NCBI GenBank assembly: GCA_033026295.1
Contig: CM065176.1
Span: forward strand, 5,961,705-6,025,704
Origin: Channa striata
Lineage: Eukaryota > Chordata > Actinopteri > Anabantiformes > Channidae
Direction: 5' to 3'
Length of the DNA stretch: 64,000 bases
The translations under genes were made by a program, and so were the position numbers. The notes beneath the pieces were generated by a model that saw nothing but the letters and a program-made list of their open reading frames with translations, did no database searches and was not told the DNA's origin. This document shows, one piece after another, positions 40,601 to 52,910 of this stretch. Positions within the stretch are counted from its first letter, which is position 1, and every line of letters starts with the position of its first letter.

Positions 40601-43600
40601 TTCAAATCTACAGGAGATCATAGTGATATGATCTAGTAAAACTACTGTTTCTGATGTTGGTATAACAGTTAGTGACGGTAACCTTTTGTCTGTCAGTCTC
40701 AGCGGTGTCATCTCATGCCTGCTCATCTGGACAAAGTGTGGAGGAGTCTGGGAACCTCTTCTGATCTCACTGTGCTAGAGTAAGACCAGAAGCCTTATCA
40801 ATCACCACACGCACACTGAGATACCAGCGCACATGTCTGGAACTTTTTTATTATATTTGCTAGTTTCTGCTGTAACCTGGCAGCTGAGATCTAGATTTGT
40901 GCCGACTCCTCATGTTACATACCGAAAAGCAGTGGCACCATATGTTTAATGACTTAGTGTCTGTGTCACATCTGTTAGTCTCTTGTTAGACCACAGGCTG
41001 TGTCCTTTACTATTTCCTTACCTCACATGTGTCTTGATATGCATACTGTAAGCTGTAACATCTGTTATACTGTTTATATTTTCTGTCATTCTGCAGATTA
41101 TGTGATTATTTTCTCTTTAAAGTTTTTTTGCTTGTAAAAGTAACTCTTCATTCTTTATTAACAGTTTGTCCAATAACAGCTTAGGCAATAAAAGTCTGAG
41201 GAAGTTGTTGGATGTCCTGCCTCATCTTCACAGCATCCAGGAAATCAAGTAAGACTCATGCAAAACACTCAAAAAAAAAAAAATAGAATAATCATTTTAA
41301 AAATTACACTCAAAACATTTTTTTTTAAATTTGGTTCTTACTGAGTGATGTCAGCAGAGTTGTTTTATGTCTTGGCTTCTTTGCTGAGGTAGAAGGAAAG
41401 GACAGACGTTCTGATGTTTTATTGCCAGACAGCTGATCTTAATCTAAGAAAGGATTATTCTTTTCTTACCAAACAGAAACCATGAAAATGTGCTGACGCT
41501 GAGCTGCCCTGTACTACATTTGCCCCGGGGCATTATTCTGCACAAAGAGCTCACTTAGCTTTTTATTATGTCCTGGCTTCTAGCTCATTGTGTATGCGTG
41601 TGTTTTTTCAGTGTCAGTAACAATGGCATGTGCATGGACGGAGTGGTGACACTGGCTGAGGCTTTGTGCTTCCATAACAACCTTACACAAATCCATATCA
41701 GGTACACATTTAATGATTCTATTAGAGCAGCAACAGAGTGACCACCTGTTGAACAGGTGGTCACTCTGTTGCTGCTCTAAGTTTGCTCCAGTTTGGCACA
41801 TTGGTGAATACCAACTTCCTGTTCAAAGCAGATACAGCTGTTTATGTCCATTTATACAATATGAATTGTGTTTTCATATGTAAGTTTTGGGTTTGTTAAC
41901 CATAAACTAGCATTTATATGTGCAGAATATTAATATGAAGGTGTCCTATTGGTTTTACAGTAATGGGGGGAGGGAGCAGGTGATTCTGAAGTTCTGCTCT
42001 GACAAAAGGTACAAAGGCTTCGTCTGTGAAATCTATCATGCATCTGAACACTATTGTTTTAGTTGTTGGCAATTAATTCAATTCTGTTTTTTCTTTTGTT
42101 ATTCAGCAACCAAGAGCTTAAAATCTTCAGGTAAAGCTGGTGAAGAGTTGGAGGAGAAACGTGTATTTGACTGTTTCTGACTATAGTACAACAAGCGTTT
42201 CCTCCAGAATCCTACACTTACACTGAAGTAACTTTCTTTCTTTTATATAGGTTAAACAAAAGCAGCCTTCTACCATCTGATATAACCGCACTCTGCAAGA
42301 AGCTGGCCCAGTGTCCCCATCATTTGGAGTTGGAGTAAGTTTAATTACTTGTAGTCCATGCATTAATATTTAATAGCACAGTATTTCTGAACGAGAAATA
42401 TTAATATATGTTTATGTTGTCTCAGTTTGTCTCACAGTCCACTGACAGACCATGTAACAAAGAATCTGCTCAAAGTTTTGCCCAAGATGGGTTCACTGCG
42501 GAGACTCAAGTAAGACAGCTCAGCTGTTTGTGTACACAGATTTTTTTAAGACTCGATACAAAAGTGCATTTGTTGCATTTGAAGCACCTCAGGGGTCTAA
42601 ATTTCACTGCCTGTCCTACAGCCTATGAATCTGAGCCAAAAATGTAAATTGTCTTAGTGACTATCTCGACAAACCCAGTAACCCCCACTGCCGTACTGTC
42701 TTTCACCAGTGTCAGTCACAGCATCACATCCACAACTGCAGCATTGATGTTGGTCACTAGTTTGACTGTCAGCCACTGGGTCACATCAATAGATCTCAGG
42801 TACAATATTTAACTGTTATTTATTTTACTAGGAATGTTAATTGTTATTTATTGATACCTTTCACTTGTGTTAAATGCTGCTGTAAACTCTTCTTCAGGCC
42901 TCAGAACGAATCTTTCATCCATTTTGACAGTGTGAAAGCAGAACAAGTCAGCTGCAGGTCTGTGATCAGCAATTTATTTGTTTGAATACTGTTTAGTGAT
43001 ATGTAGAAGTTTTCTTTCTCTTCTTCATTTTCCATGACTGGCTGGCAATTATCAAGTTACAGAGTGAATGCAAAATTACACGCCGTGTTACATGGCAAAA
43101 GGAACAACAGTGTGTACATGCTTCAGCTGGTTTGGATTCCCTGACTCGTGATGTGCTGTCTGTGTGCGTTCACAGGTTAACTCATTTTGACCTGAACAGT
43201 CACAACTTGAATGAACTGGTTAATATCCTGCAGCAATGTCCTGAAATCTCTGTCCTGGAGTATGTAACACACACACACACACACAGTCATAGTGTCGGAA
43301 CACACCAAGCCGACTGTCAACAGTTAGCCAGCTTGCACTTGTTGCTGAGCTTCCGTTAGGCTTGTCAGGACCTGGCTTTTTTGCTGATTTGACAGATTAA
43401 ATCAGTGTTGGCCCAACGGTGATAGAGACCACTTCAATGAGTCTTCAGTTTAGCAAATCAGTGCAGTAGAAGAGACCAAAGTATTTCCAATTCCAGCACA
43501 ACTTGTATAGTGGTTGTATCAAACCCATCACTGATTGGAGGCAGTTATAAACCTTCTGTTGTCAGGTCTAAATATGGTAAGCTTGGTTTTCCCATGTTAC

Positions 43601-46600
43601 CTGCCTTGTCTTCATCTCACTCGCTCTCGTCTCTCTAACAGGCTCAAACAAAGCCGACATGAGCTGACACAGCAGTTGGTCTTCATGCCCGTTAGGTTTT
43701 TGACATTGGCTTGGTGTGTTACACACAGTCGTACTGTACACACAAACATGCTTTTCACGAGGATATTGTTATGGATAGTAGACAAATCTTTCTTTGACTG
43801 CAGCTTATCAAATAACCAACTGCAAGATGAAGGAATGAAGCTTCTTGTGGATTCTCTGCCAAGGATTAAAATCACCAGCTACATCAAGTAAGGCAGGACA
43901 TACAAAGTGTGATGTTTCCTTTGACCTATAGTAGGTGTAGAAGAACAAACCACACGTATAATTTAGTCCACTTCCTGTGAAAGCATTTCAGTAATAGATA
44001 CAACTATTTTTCTATGTATACCATTTATGAAAATGGAGCAACATTTTTATGAAAACAACATTTTAAGCCTTATTATTTGAATATTTTGGTTGTTTTATTT
44101 GTCCAAATATTTGTTGTTAAAGCTAAAAAGCTAGTAGTACCAAGAAACTCAGAATCAAACTCAGAATCAATCCACCCTGCCGAGCTGAGCCATCCTTCAC
44201 TGCTCTGCACCAGCTCTCTTTCACTTTTAATGTGTCACTGCACTCTGCATTGCTACTCAGGTAGCAGTGATAAATTACAATAAATGAAAAAGAAAACTTA
44301 CAAAGCAAGCAAACATTGTTCAAATTTTCTGAGTAAATACAAGACTTTCGTAAAAACCTTTCGAAGCCAACATTTCTGCATGGCTCCCTGTGGTGTTTTA
44401 TGACACAGAATGCCTTTATTTGAAAATATAGAGAAAGAGAGAAAGGGACAGGACATGCAATAAAGGCCTCTCTAGCCAGGAATCTTGTTGATGTTGCACC
44501 AAAGTTTTTTTGTGTGTCTTTTTTATTTTAGGTTATCCAATTAAGACTTAAAATATCAGGAAACTGACCTGCTTCTGAATAGAATTCTGCTATCATTAGC
44601 TTGATTATTTATACCCACTACTTTTATACCCACTAAGGCCTGTTTCCAGAATTTTTCTTTTGCTTTTAATGTGATTTCATCTACAGTCTCAGCAATAACA
44701 GCCTGACCCAGCAAGGGGTGTTGGCTGCGGCCAGCGCACTTTGTACCTGCAACGTCTCTGGTATAGAAGTAAGGTGAGTCTTTGCACCAAAGTGATGAGT
44801 GAAAAGACTATAAATAAGGAAAATAATAATGTCATTCTGAAAGCATAAAACGTGTAAATATTCCTCTCTGTTCATGAACTTGCTCATGTGTGGTAGTTTG
44901 GGAGCAGAGGAGAGATGTCTCTTCTGGTTCAGACAATATGGAGGTTGTGAGAAAATGCTGAGGTAAGACAAGAAGCCACAGCTGCAAATGTATAAATGTA
45001 TTCCATTATAATTTTTTTTACAATAAGCACAGTTTAATTTGGCTTGTAAAATACACACAACTAAAAAAGCTAATAGGGACACATAATCACCGTCACTGAA
45101 ATAAAATTTTAAATTGTATGAAGGTTCTACACCGTGAAAATCTTAATCCTTTATATTTTCACTGGGATGTTAGGTTTTGAACTTGAGCTGTTCTAAGAAC
45201 ATCTAAGAACATCTTCTGCAAACAGTGACAGGAAGTGGTTTGATTTAGTGCGCCATATCAACGCTATGCCAAGCACAAAATCTAACCACATTTATCATCA
45301 CATGATGAGATGATTTTAGTGTTTGAGCAAAACTGAACAGCATCAGTTTGAAATGCAGCTTCGGCAGTGTTTCTGTCTTCCTGTTTGTCTTGGAAGGTCA
45401 TTTACCGTTTTTACTACAGACAGCACTTCTTGAATACTATATATATTTCATTTGTCCTCATTTCTAAAATGTGCTCCTTGTTCTCCCCCATCTTTTCTAC
45501 TTATTTACTAGTGTTCAAGAGGGTAGTTTGAAACGTGAACATCTGGTTGGATTAGCAGAGATTGTGTCTAAGTGCCCCAGTCTGACCAAGCTGGTGTAAG
45601 TGCATCTCTACTGCATGTTTAGACCCTGTTACAGTCCTTAAAATATGAATAAACGTCTCTGTAGCTTTTCAGGAATTATCATTAGAAGAATGTTTTTGCT
45701 AAAACATTATTATCTGATACCTTTCTAGTCCTGGTGATATTCATAGCGATCAAAATAGTCTCTAAGAAGGTTTTAACATGGAAGTATTTTCCCAAAAGAT
45801 TGTTTAAGCTCTTTTTTTTTTTAATAATTGTGTCTGTAACATTTGCTGTGTTCACAGGTTAAAGGAGAATTTACTGCCATCAGAGTCAATTGCAGACTTT
45901 GTGAAACTGTTGAACTTCAGTCAGAGTGTTTTCAGCATAAGGTGAGGAGGAGCACAACAGCTGTAAGCAGTTTCCACCACACAACATTGGGGCATTGAGT
46001 TATTTGCCTGTGGCTTTGTTGTCACGTTGGCAGCTTTGCTTTTCCTAGTTTCATCCAATGTTTTGTTGTGGCTCTTAATTTGTAAGTAGCTGAAGTCTGT
46101 GATACAGTACTGAGCTACACCACACTCTGTCTTCCTTGTCAGTATTGAGGAGAGCTGGGTCAGAGCGGAGGAAGCTGTTCGTTTAGTGTGTCGCTGTCTC
46201 GAGCTCTGCGACAACATTCAGATCATCAGGTGAGATAATACAGGCAAGCAAACACAGACAGCACACAAACTCTCACAAATACTCTGATCCGTTGGGAAAT
46301 GTCCCAAATCAAGGCATTGTATCCAATGCTGTCAATGTGTTTAATGGAATAAAGTTTTAAACCCATTTATTTTCCAGAGTGCACCAGACCACAGTGCACC
46401 TGTGTTTAGTGAGGTCAGCGGAGGTGACTGCAGTCAGGTAATAAATATCAGGTTACATGACGACACATAAACATATTGAATTTCAACATTACATTTTCTC
46501 CCTCCAGCAAATAAAGCCAAATACTTCATTAATAGATTGTTTTGTGTTTTCAGTGCTGACTCTGCAGATCCAGTCCACACTCTGTCCACAGAGAAAATAG

Positions 46601-49600
46601 GGTACATATTCTTCTATATGTGCCACAGCACTGCACAATTTTATTACACTCCAGTTGTTCTGATGCCTTTTATATAAATTTCATCTCTGCCTCTCCTCTG
46701 CTGCAGCCTTGTGGACTGTGCGGTGCAGGGACACCAGCTTGCACCGATGAGGAGCATCATACAGAGCTGTCCTCTTCTGACAGAGCTCGAGTTAGTACTC
46801 ACCATTTTGTGCATAAATACAGTTTGAACAAGTCTGTATAAAAATCAGCATACACGGGAAATATCCAGCATTCGTGGGTGAACTCACCTAAAAAATGTGT
46901 TTGTTGCTATTTCTCAGTTTGTCCTACAACAGCCTTGGCAGAGAGGGAGCTGAATTTCTTTGTTCTGTTTTGCCTTCATTGCCAAATCTTACTTCTCTCA
47001 GGTGAGACTCCTTTTTTCACATTTGACATCATCTTTAATGTTGAACTATGATAAACAGCTGCCTCTGTCTTTTTCAGTATTGTTTCCAAAGAGACATGTC
47101 CAGATATGCTTGAGAAGCTGTCACAGGCCTTGCTACATTCCACATCTATTCAGAATATAAAGTGAGTTGGCAAAAACCTAACATTATAACAATAAACCTT
47201 TGATTGTACAGGAGGGTTCATAAATGTGAACATGTGTTTATAAATGTCTTTGTGAAAAAACAGGTTTTGTGCACATTGTTATTTTTAGCAGCCAGGGTTA
47301 ATGCTTGTTTGCAAATACAGAGATATTTGCTTCTCAGAAAAAGAGACAAACCCTTTATGATTTTGTTTCTACCTCTCTTGATTTTTCCAAATGTGCATTA
47401 ACCTCAATTGGAGTATTTCGTAGTTCTTTTTTGCTATTTGGACAAGTGGAACCATCTTCCATGCTGCCTTTCAGCACTGAGGTGAACTCTAACACGTGCA
47501 CTTTTGCAGGAAATGACCTTTCATGCTTTCTCTATCTCTTCCTCTTCCAGTCTCTCAGGTCATGTGATTCAAGACACCACAGCTCCAATCATGACCAGAA
47601 TACTTCCCCGCCTACGATCAATTAAGTAAACAAAGAGTGAATAGCTACAGTATTGTAATGTGCAAATAGAAACTTGATGCTAATGAACTTTCCACGTTAG
47701 ATCAGTGAAACCATTTGACTTGTCTTGTCTAGTCTATCTTGTTGTGAATTGTCAGCGACTGGAAGGCGGCAGCTCACCCAGGCACTGGACCAATGTGTGA
47801 CTCTAGAACGCCTTTGGTAAGACGTACACACACGTTAATAGGAGTGAACACATGGAAAATATGCCTGATTACAGAAGAGGCACTTCTATAATGTCTTGAA
47901 GTTCTAATTGGGTTTGTGTGACTTTGTGTTTGGCTGTGTGTTCTTTGTGTGTGGGTACCCCAAGTCTGGACCTGGATGAAGACAGCAGGGTTTGTCTGGA
48001 GCAAGCATTAAAGAAAATCAACTCTATACGCAGCCTCAAGTAAGAAACACTCTGTCATAGATGCATCCACTGTATCTGTCTCATTAGGACTTGGCGTATC
48101 CAGCCCCATTAAATAGTTATTGGTTTAAAGATGCCACTCTTAAGGATAATTGTTTTTATTAAAACATATTTGTTATCCAAAACCTGGCCTATTGCCATGG
48201 TCCTGAAGGCCATCTTAGTAAACTGTGTCGTTTTTATAGCTAATAAATTCAAAGCTTTTGGAGGGCAGGCATCTTCACATTTACTGCTGCGGCAACAAGC
48301 ATATCCACAGCCACTCCAATAATTTGGTCTATTTGTGATGTCCATAAGACTGTCGCTGCCAAAAGTGCCACTTAACTGCTCACATTGCAGCTACCGTTGG
48401 TGCAGCTCCTCATACCAGCATTTCATCAGCTCCACATAAACCTCATCACTGATGAGTAGAATTTAATCCAATGATCCCCCCAGGGCCAATGTTTCATTCC
48501 CGATTCTCTCATAGTGCTAGGCTGTAAGTGAGCTTTCCGGTTGGAACTTGTTATTTACATATATATCATATTTACATGAAAATACAATGTAACAAGTTCA
48601 CAGAGAACTTAGCTGAAAAGAAAAGTTGATATGATAGTGTTTATATAGAGTGTGTGTGTGTGTGTGTGTGTGAGCCAGGCTGAATAGGATTCCCACAGTA
48701 AAGGGACCATCAGACGTAAACAGCGTGCTGGACCTCCTGACTGTTATGGAAGGACTCACACGAATGGAGGAGATAGAGTGAGTTTCTTTTACACATGCTG
48801 GTAGTTTGCGGCACATAAATGTGATAAGCTTGCCCTAGTTCAGTCGGGTTTAAAAAAAATATATCATCAGCAATGTTGGACATGTTCTTCCGCATGTGGT
48901 TCAGGTTGGAGGGCTGGAGAATGGCAGACAGAGGAGCGGAGCAGCTGACGAGACTTCTTCATATATGGACAGAGCTCAGGAGGATCAGGTATGGCAGAGG
49001 GGGTCTCTGACAGTTACACAACATCTTGGAAAGTATTGTAATTGTTTATTCGCTTAATGGTATATACCTGTCTGTGTTATTAAAAACGTCATTGGTGTCT
49101 TTTTAGAATTATTGATGGATGAAACCGTCTACTGCTTTGGTGTTTTTGTTCTAAACCCAGAGCACACTAATGTGTTATGTATAGATAGGCATTCCCTCGG
49201 CTCGATCACACTGGTGTGAAATGTAAGTCGCTTAAAATATACCAACCATCTCACTGGGCTAAGGGGAACAGCTGTTCCTGTTTGGCACTGGGTTCTTCCT
49301 TTTCAACATGGAGATTGACAGCAACAAATGGTTGTGGCTTATTGAGTGACGCTGTCGCTGAATCGAATTACTCATTCGGTTTTACTGATGTTATATACAC
49401 CAATTAGCCACTACATTAATACCACCTGGTGGTTTTATGCTGTGGAGGACAGAGGTCACCTAGAGAGCCGTGTGGCAGTGAGCTGTGATGTTCTCACACC
49501 TGTCAAGTTAATGTTGTAGCTGATTAGTGTACACAGTGGCTTTATTGTAACTTTTACATTTCTTTTATTTCCCTCCAGTCTTTCAAAAAACTCTATCAGC

Positions 49601-50996
49601 GACCAATCAGGAGACAAGCTAGTCGAGGCTTTGATTGGCTGTAGTCACCTGGAGGAACTCCGGTAAGGACATTTTATTTCATCCTTATACTCCTTTTTGT
49701 TTAGTGTAGTGCAGCTGTTTGCATTCCTCACAGTCTGATTTTGTTCAAAGAGAAAAATAAATTCTTCTCTGTTAAGAATTTAAATACCTGTTTTTGCTGT
49801 CTCCCAGTCTCTCTAGAAACTGTCTTGGTGATCTCACTGCTGCTAGGATGGCCCTTGTCCTGCCATCACTGCCACGCATCACTGTGTTAGAGTGAGTCAC
49901 ACGTTAATATTTCGTATTTCTTTATGATATTTTCAATGGTAGTCCTGACATTTGTGCTCTTGGTTGCGTGTGTCTTATCCAGTATTTCAGAGAACAGTAT
50001 TGGAAATGAAGGGTCAGAAAGTCTGTCCAAAGCAATAATGTGCATGAAGAACCTCACCCGGATCAAGTAAGACTCGAGCTCCGGTTGCTTTTAGAATTCA
50101 GCGCACTAATTGATATTAGGATTCACAGATTTTTGTGCGTGTGTTCTTCCAGTCTGACCTCTGTTGGGACTTCAGAACTCTGTGCTGTGGCTGCCAGTCT
50201 GGCCCATTGCCCGCTCATACAGGATGTAGGGTAAGATAAAAAATGATCCTATAATTTTGATGACTTGTCAACTTCCTGCTGTGACATGTATGTGATCTCC
50301 CTGTCATCACTGGGTGTGCATTTATTTATTTGACACTTATTCTGTCTTTGTGTCTATCAAGTCTGGGATGGAATAATTGTCACGACAACGTTGCACTGGA
50401 GTTGGCCAAAGTTTTGCCTTTATGTCAGAAACTGACCAGAATAGAGTGAGTTTGTTTCAACACTCAAGCACACTCATTTGTATTAGAGTTTATTCTGAAT
50501 AAGTTTTTTCCTGAAATACTGTACCTTTTACAGTTTTTTTGTATTTTGAACATCAGCATTTTTGTATTTGGTAAAAATAAAAATATGTTATTACTGGTCC
50601 ATATTTATCAGCCCCACACATGTGAATACACATACACAATATGTACAGTACCTGTGTCTATTTATTTCTTCTAGTCTGGAGTCCAATAGTGTAAGTGTCT
50701 GTGGAGCCGAGGCCCTGGCTAAAGCATTGCAGTGTTGTCCTGGTCTTCGGCTTATAAGGTAAATGTGCTCCAATTGTTTCTCAGACAAGGTGAAGCACAT
50801 ACACACACCTTTGAATGGAAAATGTCTTCTCAATGCTTTTTAATTCCTTTCAGCCTGGTCAGGAAATTTGGATTTAAAATACATTTAATGTATTAATTAA
50901 TTATAAATTTTCAGGCTGTGGAGGAACAAAGTCCCTGCCATTGATGCCGAGAAGCTCAGGAAGAAAGACAGAAGGCTGAATTTCTCCTCTACCTAA
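28404..50996 (+). CDS. nlrc5: NLRC5 (NLR family, CARD-like, NACHT, LRR); two apparent 1-bp indels
   Basis: In mammals NLRC5 is an interferon-induced nucleotide-binding protein that enters the nucleus and activates MHC class I genes. The ATG at 28404 has a strong context (ACCATGG). It ends TAA at 50994-50996 with the C-terminus RLWRNKVPAIDAEKLRKKD. I model 55 coding exons with about 1,932 residues after correction; human NLRC5 is about 1,866. Order: helical N-terminal domain (1-110), basic KRPR at 134-137 (possible nuclear signal), NACHT with Walker A GQTGSGKT (231-238) and Walker B WVLDGYDEF (312-320), FIHLTMQEFLAAL (about 612-624), then 44 LRR exons. The frame closes at TGA 33932-33934 in exon 7 unless one base is removed. 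LRR exon 40697-40779 is 83 nt and needs one base added. Downstream neighbour cpne2, as in mammals, supports orthology. Confidence 0.9.
31808..35597 (+). other. nlrc5: nlrc5 coding exons 4-10: NACHT and winged-helix region
   Basis: Exons 31808-31962, 32747-32878, 33091-33406, 33543-33964, 34139-34301, 34589-34719 and 35366-35597. Exon 4 carries Walker A and exon 6 carries Walker B and the sensor region (GCTVLVTCRHRDVMDL). Exon 7 carries the winged-helix start (LPALCNICCICL), a highly charged KEEERGRHIRKKETEKERRR insert and IPSTLTQVYLSVL. Exon 9 carries the conserved HLTMQEFLAAL helix. Splitting NACHT over so many exons is unusual for NLR genes, where it is commonly one large exon. In the raw sequence exon 7 is one base too long for its phases. 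Introns at 31963-32746 and 34720-35365 show nothing recognisable. Confidence 0.8.
35698..42334 (+). other. nlrc5: nlrc5 coding exons 11-27: first half of the LRR array
   Basis: Exons 35698-35939, 36963-37046, 37881-37964, 38118-38201, 38296-38385, 38673-38723, 38807-38836, 39198-39281, 39657-39740, 39939-40028, 40248-40337, 40697-40779, 41165-41248, 41612-41701, 41961-42008, 42107-42130, 42251-42334. Most are 84 or 90 nt, start and end in phase 2 and code one ribonuclease-inhibitor-type repeat (for example LSDNNLNDEGIKYI). Two pairs (38673/38807 and 41961/42107) are short exons that together make one degenerate repeat. Exon 40697-40779 is 83 nt. Confidence 0.8.
41722..41780. repeat. Perfect 29-bp inverted repeat, 1-nt spacer (intronic)
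   Basis: Bases 41722-41750 are the exact reverse complement of 41752-41780; the single spacer is G at 41751. The arms begin TTAGAGCAGC and the centre reads CACCTGTTGAACAGGTG. It begins 20 bp after the donor of the LRR exon ending at 41701. The loop is too tight for a microRNA precursor. It could be a template-switch palindrome, a collapsed transposon end pair, or a fold-back artefact. Confidence 0.95.
43266..43286 (+). repeat. (CA)n tract just downstream of an nlrc5 5' splice site
   Basis: About ten CA units follow the donor at 43260 within a few bases. Intronic CA repeats next to donors can bind hnRNP L; effect here is unknown. Confidence 0.85.
48650..48672 (+). repeat. (TG)n tract in place of a polypyrimidine tract
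   Basis: About eleven TG units end six bases before the acceptor (GAGCCAG at 48678) of the 99-nt exon 48679-48777. No pyrimidine run is present between the repeat and the AG. Confidence 0.9.
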
Positions 50997-52910
50997 TGTG
51001 ATTAGTGTGACCTTTCAGAATCTTTCCACTCCATGCCTGTCTGCAGAAGGGATTCACTGCTGTAGTGTCACGTTAGTCTTTTCACACGTGGAGTCAAAAT
51101 TGGCATTAGAAAGCATGAACCATCACACAGTAGCAATTCATGTCTTCATGTCCAGTTTTGTGATTGTAACCTTTGCTTTTAGTTATATACGTGATGACTA
51201 GAGGAGCTGCTGTCTCTAAAGTTACAAATGATGCACAGACCACTGTGTTCTACTGTGAGAGAGACCTCCTTTAGACTTTTCATTTCTAGTTCTAATGAAC
51301 ATTGTGTTAAGTTATAAATGCACGATTGATTGTATTTATATATATATTAGTGTTCAAGTGGATGTATGAGTATGTCCTTTAAGTAATGCATCGCCTGCTG
51401 TGACGACTTTCACACATAGTTTTCTTACAATGTGTGTCAATGTATGAGATGTTAAACTACAACTAAGCTGAGAAGGCGCATGAAGGTAATACTGATGTAA
51501 AAGAAACTTTTAAGAGACTTTGTGAATAATTCAAGCCCTAAGCAAAATTAATAATTTTGTGTTTCATAGTTGTGAAGAATTGCACATATACATGCTTTTG
51601 GTTAAATACGTTTTTAGAGACCAAGTTCGAGGTTTTATGAGACATGTTATTTTCTATTTTTAGGATTAAGTGTGTCTATCCAGGAGCTGTTGGTAAATGT
51701 AATGTGTTTGTCTGGAAACTCAGGGGCTGATCAGTGGTAAACAAAGGATTTTACAGGCAGCACTGATCAAACCCACAGAGCAGATCATTCCCACCATTGA
51801 AGTGTCATTGATGACAGCCTCGCACATTCTGTCGCTGCAGTTTCTGCCGATCTAACCCGCAGTGAATCTAGAGGCAATAACATAAGAGAGTCCTTGATTT
51901 CTAGTAGGTCTTCCTATATTGAATTATTTCCTATTTATATGCAGACTCTGATACACTGGGTCACTTTGCACTGCAATAGTGTTTACAAAAATTGGAGGCC
52001 ACATAGTTGAAAACACAATAATTACACTGTTATCTGCGCTTATGCTCATTTTAGGATGTGGCCTCTGTTCAACTTACGTATTTATCTCTGATATTATTAT
52101 GGGACGGCATTGTCAGCTATTTTTTATATGTATTACCTCGAAACTGAGGTCAAACTTTTGAATGAAGGGGGGGTTCCACTTCTTAAAATGTTCAAGTTCC
52201 TGTGTGTGTTGATATTGCTGCTATCAGTTCTGACACTAGTGCACCTTGACTCCTTTCATGCTCCTCTCTGTGTTATAGAGCTTTTCTAGTTGAAATATTG
52301 TCATAGACATTGAATTTAAACTAGCACAGGGAGTTGCTGTTAAAAATATTCCCTTGTTCAGGTTGTTTTTGAGTTCCCATGTGACAAGCTTCCTGTATCC
52401 TTGACATTCTGAGTTGCACTGAGATGAACTGATCATTAAAAACAGCTATCAGTGGATTCATTGTGTGTTGTGTATTTTTCCCCAAATGTCCACAGAGTAG
52501 GAATGTCCTCTAACAAGTGCTTTGTCTTTCTCTTCTAATGCGACAGTGACAGCAACCCTGCCAACAGCCATCACCTTGTACAATGACTTTTCTCTCCTCT
52601 AATTACCAAGCAACAGGAGTCACCTAAACTTCTGTTGCTCATTTATATCACACAACATCCTGCATGCTTCCTTTACAGATTACTATGACCCCTGTGTCCT
52701 CTACAGGAGCTTTGTGTGAGTCTAAAATTGATTCCATATTATTATTTAGCTAACAGGTGACAAAGAGCAATGCAACTTCACCCTTAGCCTCTGATTTATG
52801 CTGTCTCCTGTGTTTCCTGTTTACTTTTTTTGTATTGGCTACTGCAACAACAGAATGTCCCTTTGGGATGAATAAATGATCTCTGTGTTTGAGTAGTAGT
52901 TGAATAAAGT
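50997..52910 (+). other. nlrc5 3' UTR and flank with candidate poly(A) signals
   Basis: No further coding sequence recognised. Plus-strand signals are ATTAAA at 52435-52440 and AATAAA at 52871-52876 and 52903-52908. The 3' UTR probably ends after one of these, between about 1.4 and 1.9 kb long; which one is used cannot be decided from sequence. Confidence 0.45.

Larger units (their letters stand above)
42426..50996 (+). other. nlrc5: nlrc5 coding exons 28-55: second half of the LRR array and C-terminus
   Basis: Exons 42426-42509, 42710-42799, 42898-42957, 43176-43259, 43642-43695 (weak donor TTAG|GTTTTT, least certain), 43804-43887, 44687-44773, 44897-44962, 45512-45595, 45858-45941, 46143-46229, 46378-46437, 46554-46601, 46707-46790, 46918-47001, 47078-47161, 47551-47625, 47733-47816, 47965-48039, 48679-48777, 48905-48988, 49579-49662, 49808-49891, 49983-50066, 50153-50230, 50362-50445, 50675-50758, 50915-50996. 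All internal ones are multiples of three with phase-2 borders, so skipping any one keeps the frame. The last exon is the NLRC5-type basic C-terminus. Confidence 0.8.

Noticed and set aside
41722..41780. microRNA precursor reading of the perfect hairpin
   Set aside because: A 1-nt loop and fully paired 29-bp arms do not suit Drosha/Dicer processing; kept only as a structural finding.
48060..48540. Unusual mixed-complexity intron block considered as a transposon fragment
   Set aside because: No transposase, reverse transcriptase or paired termini recognised.
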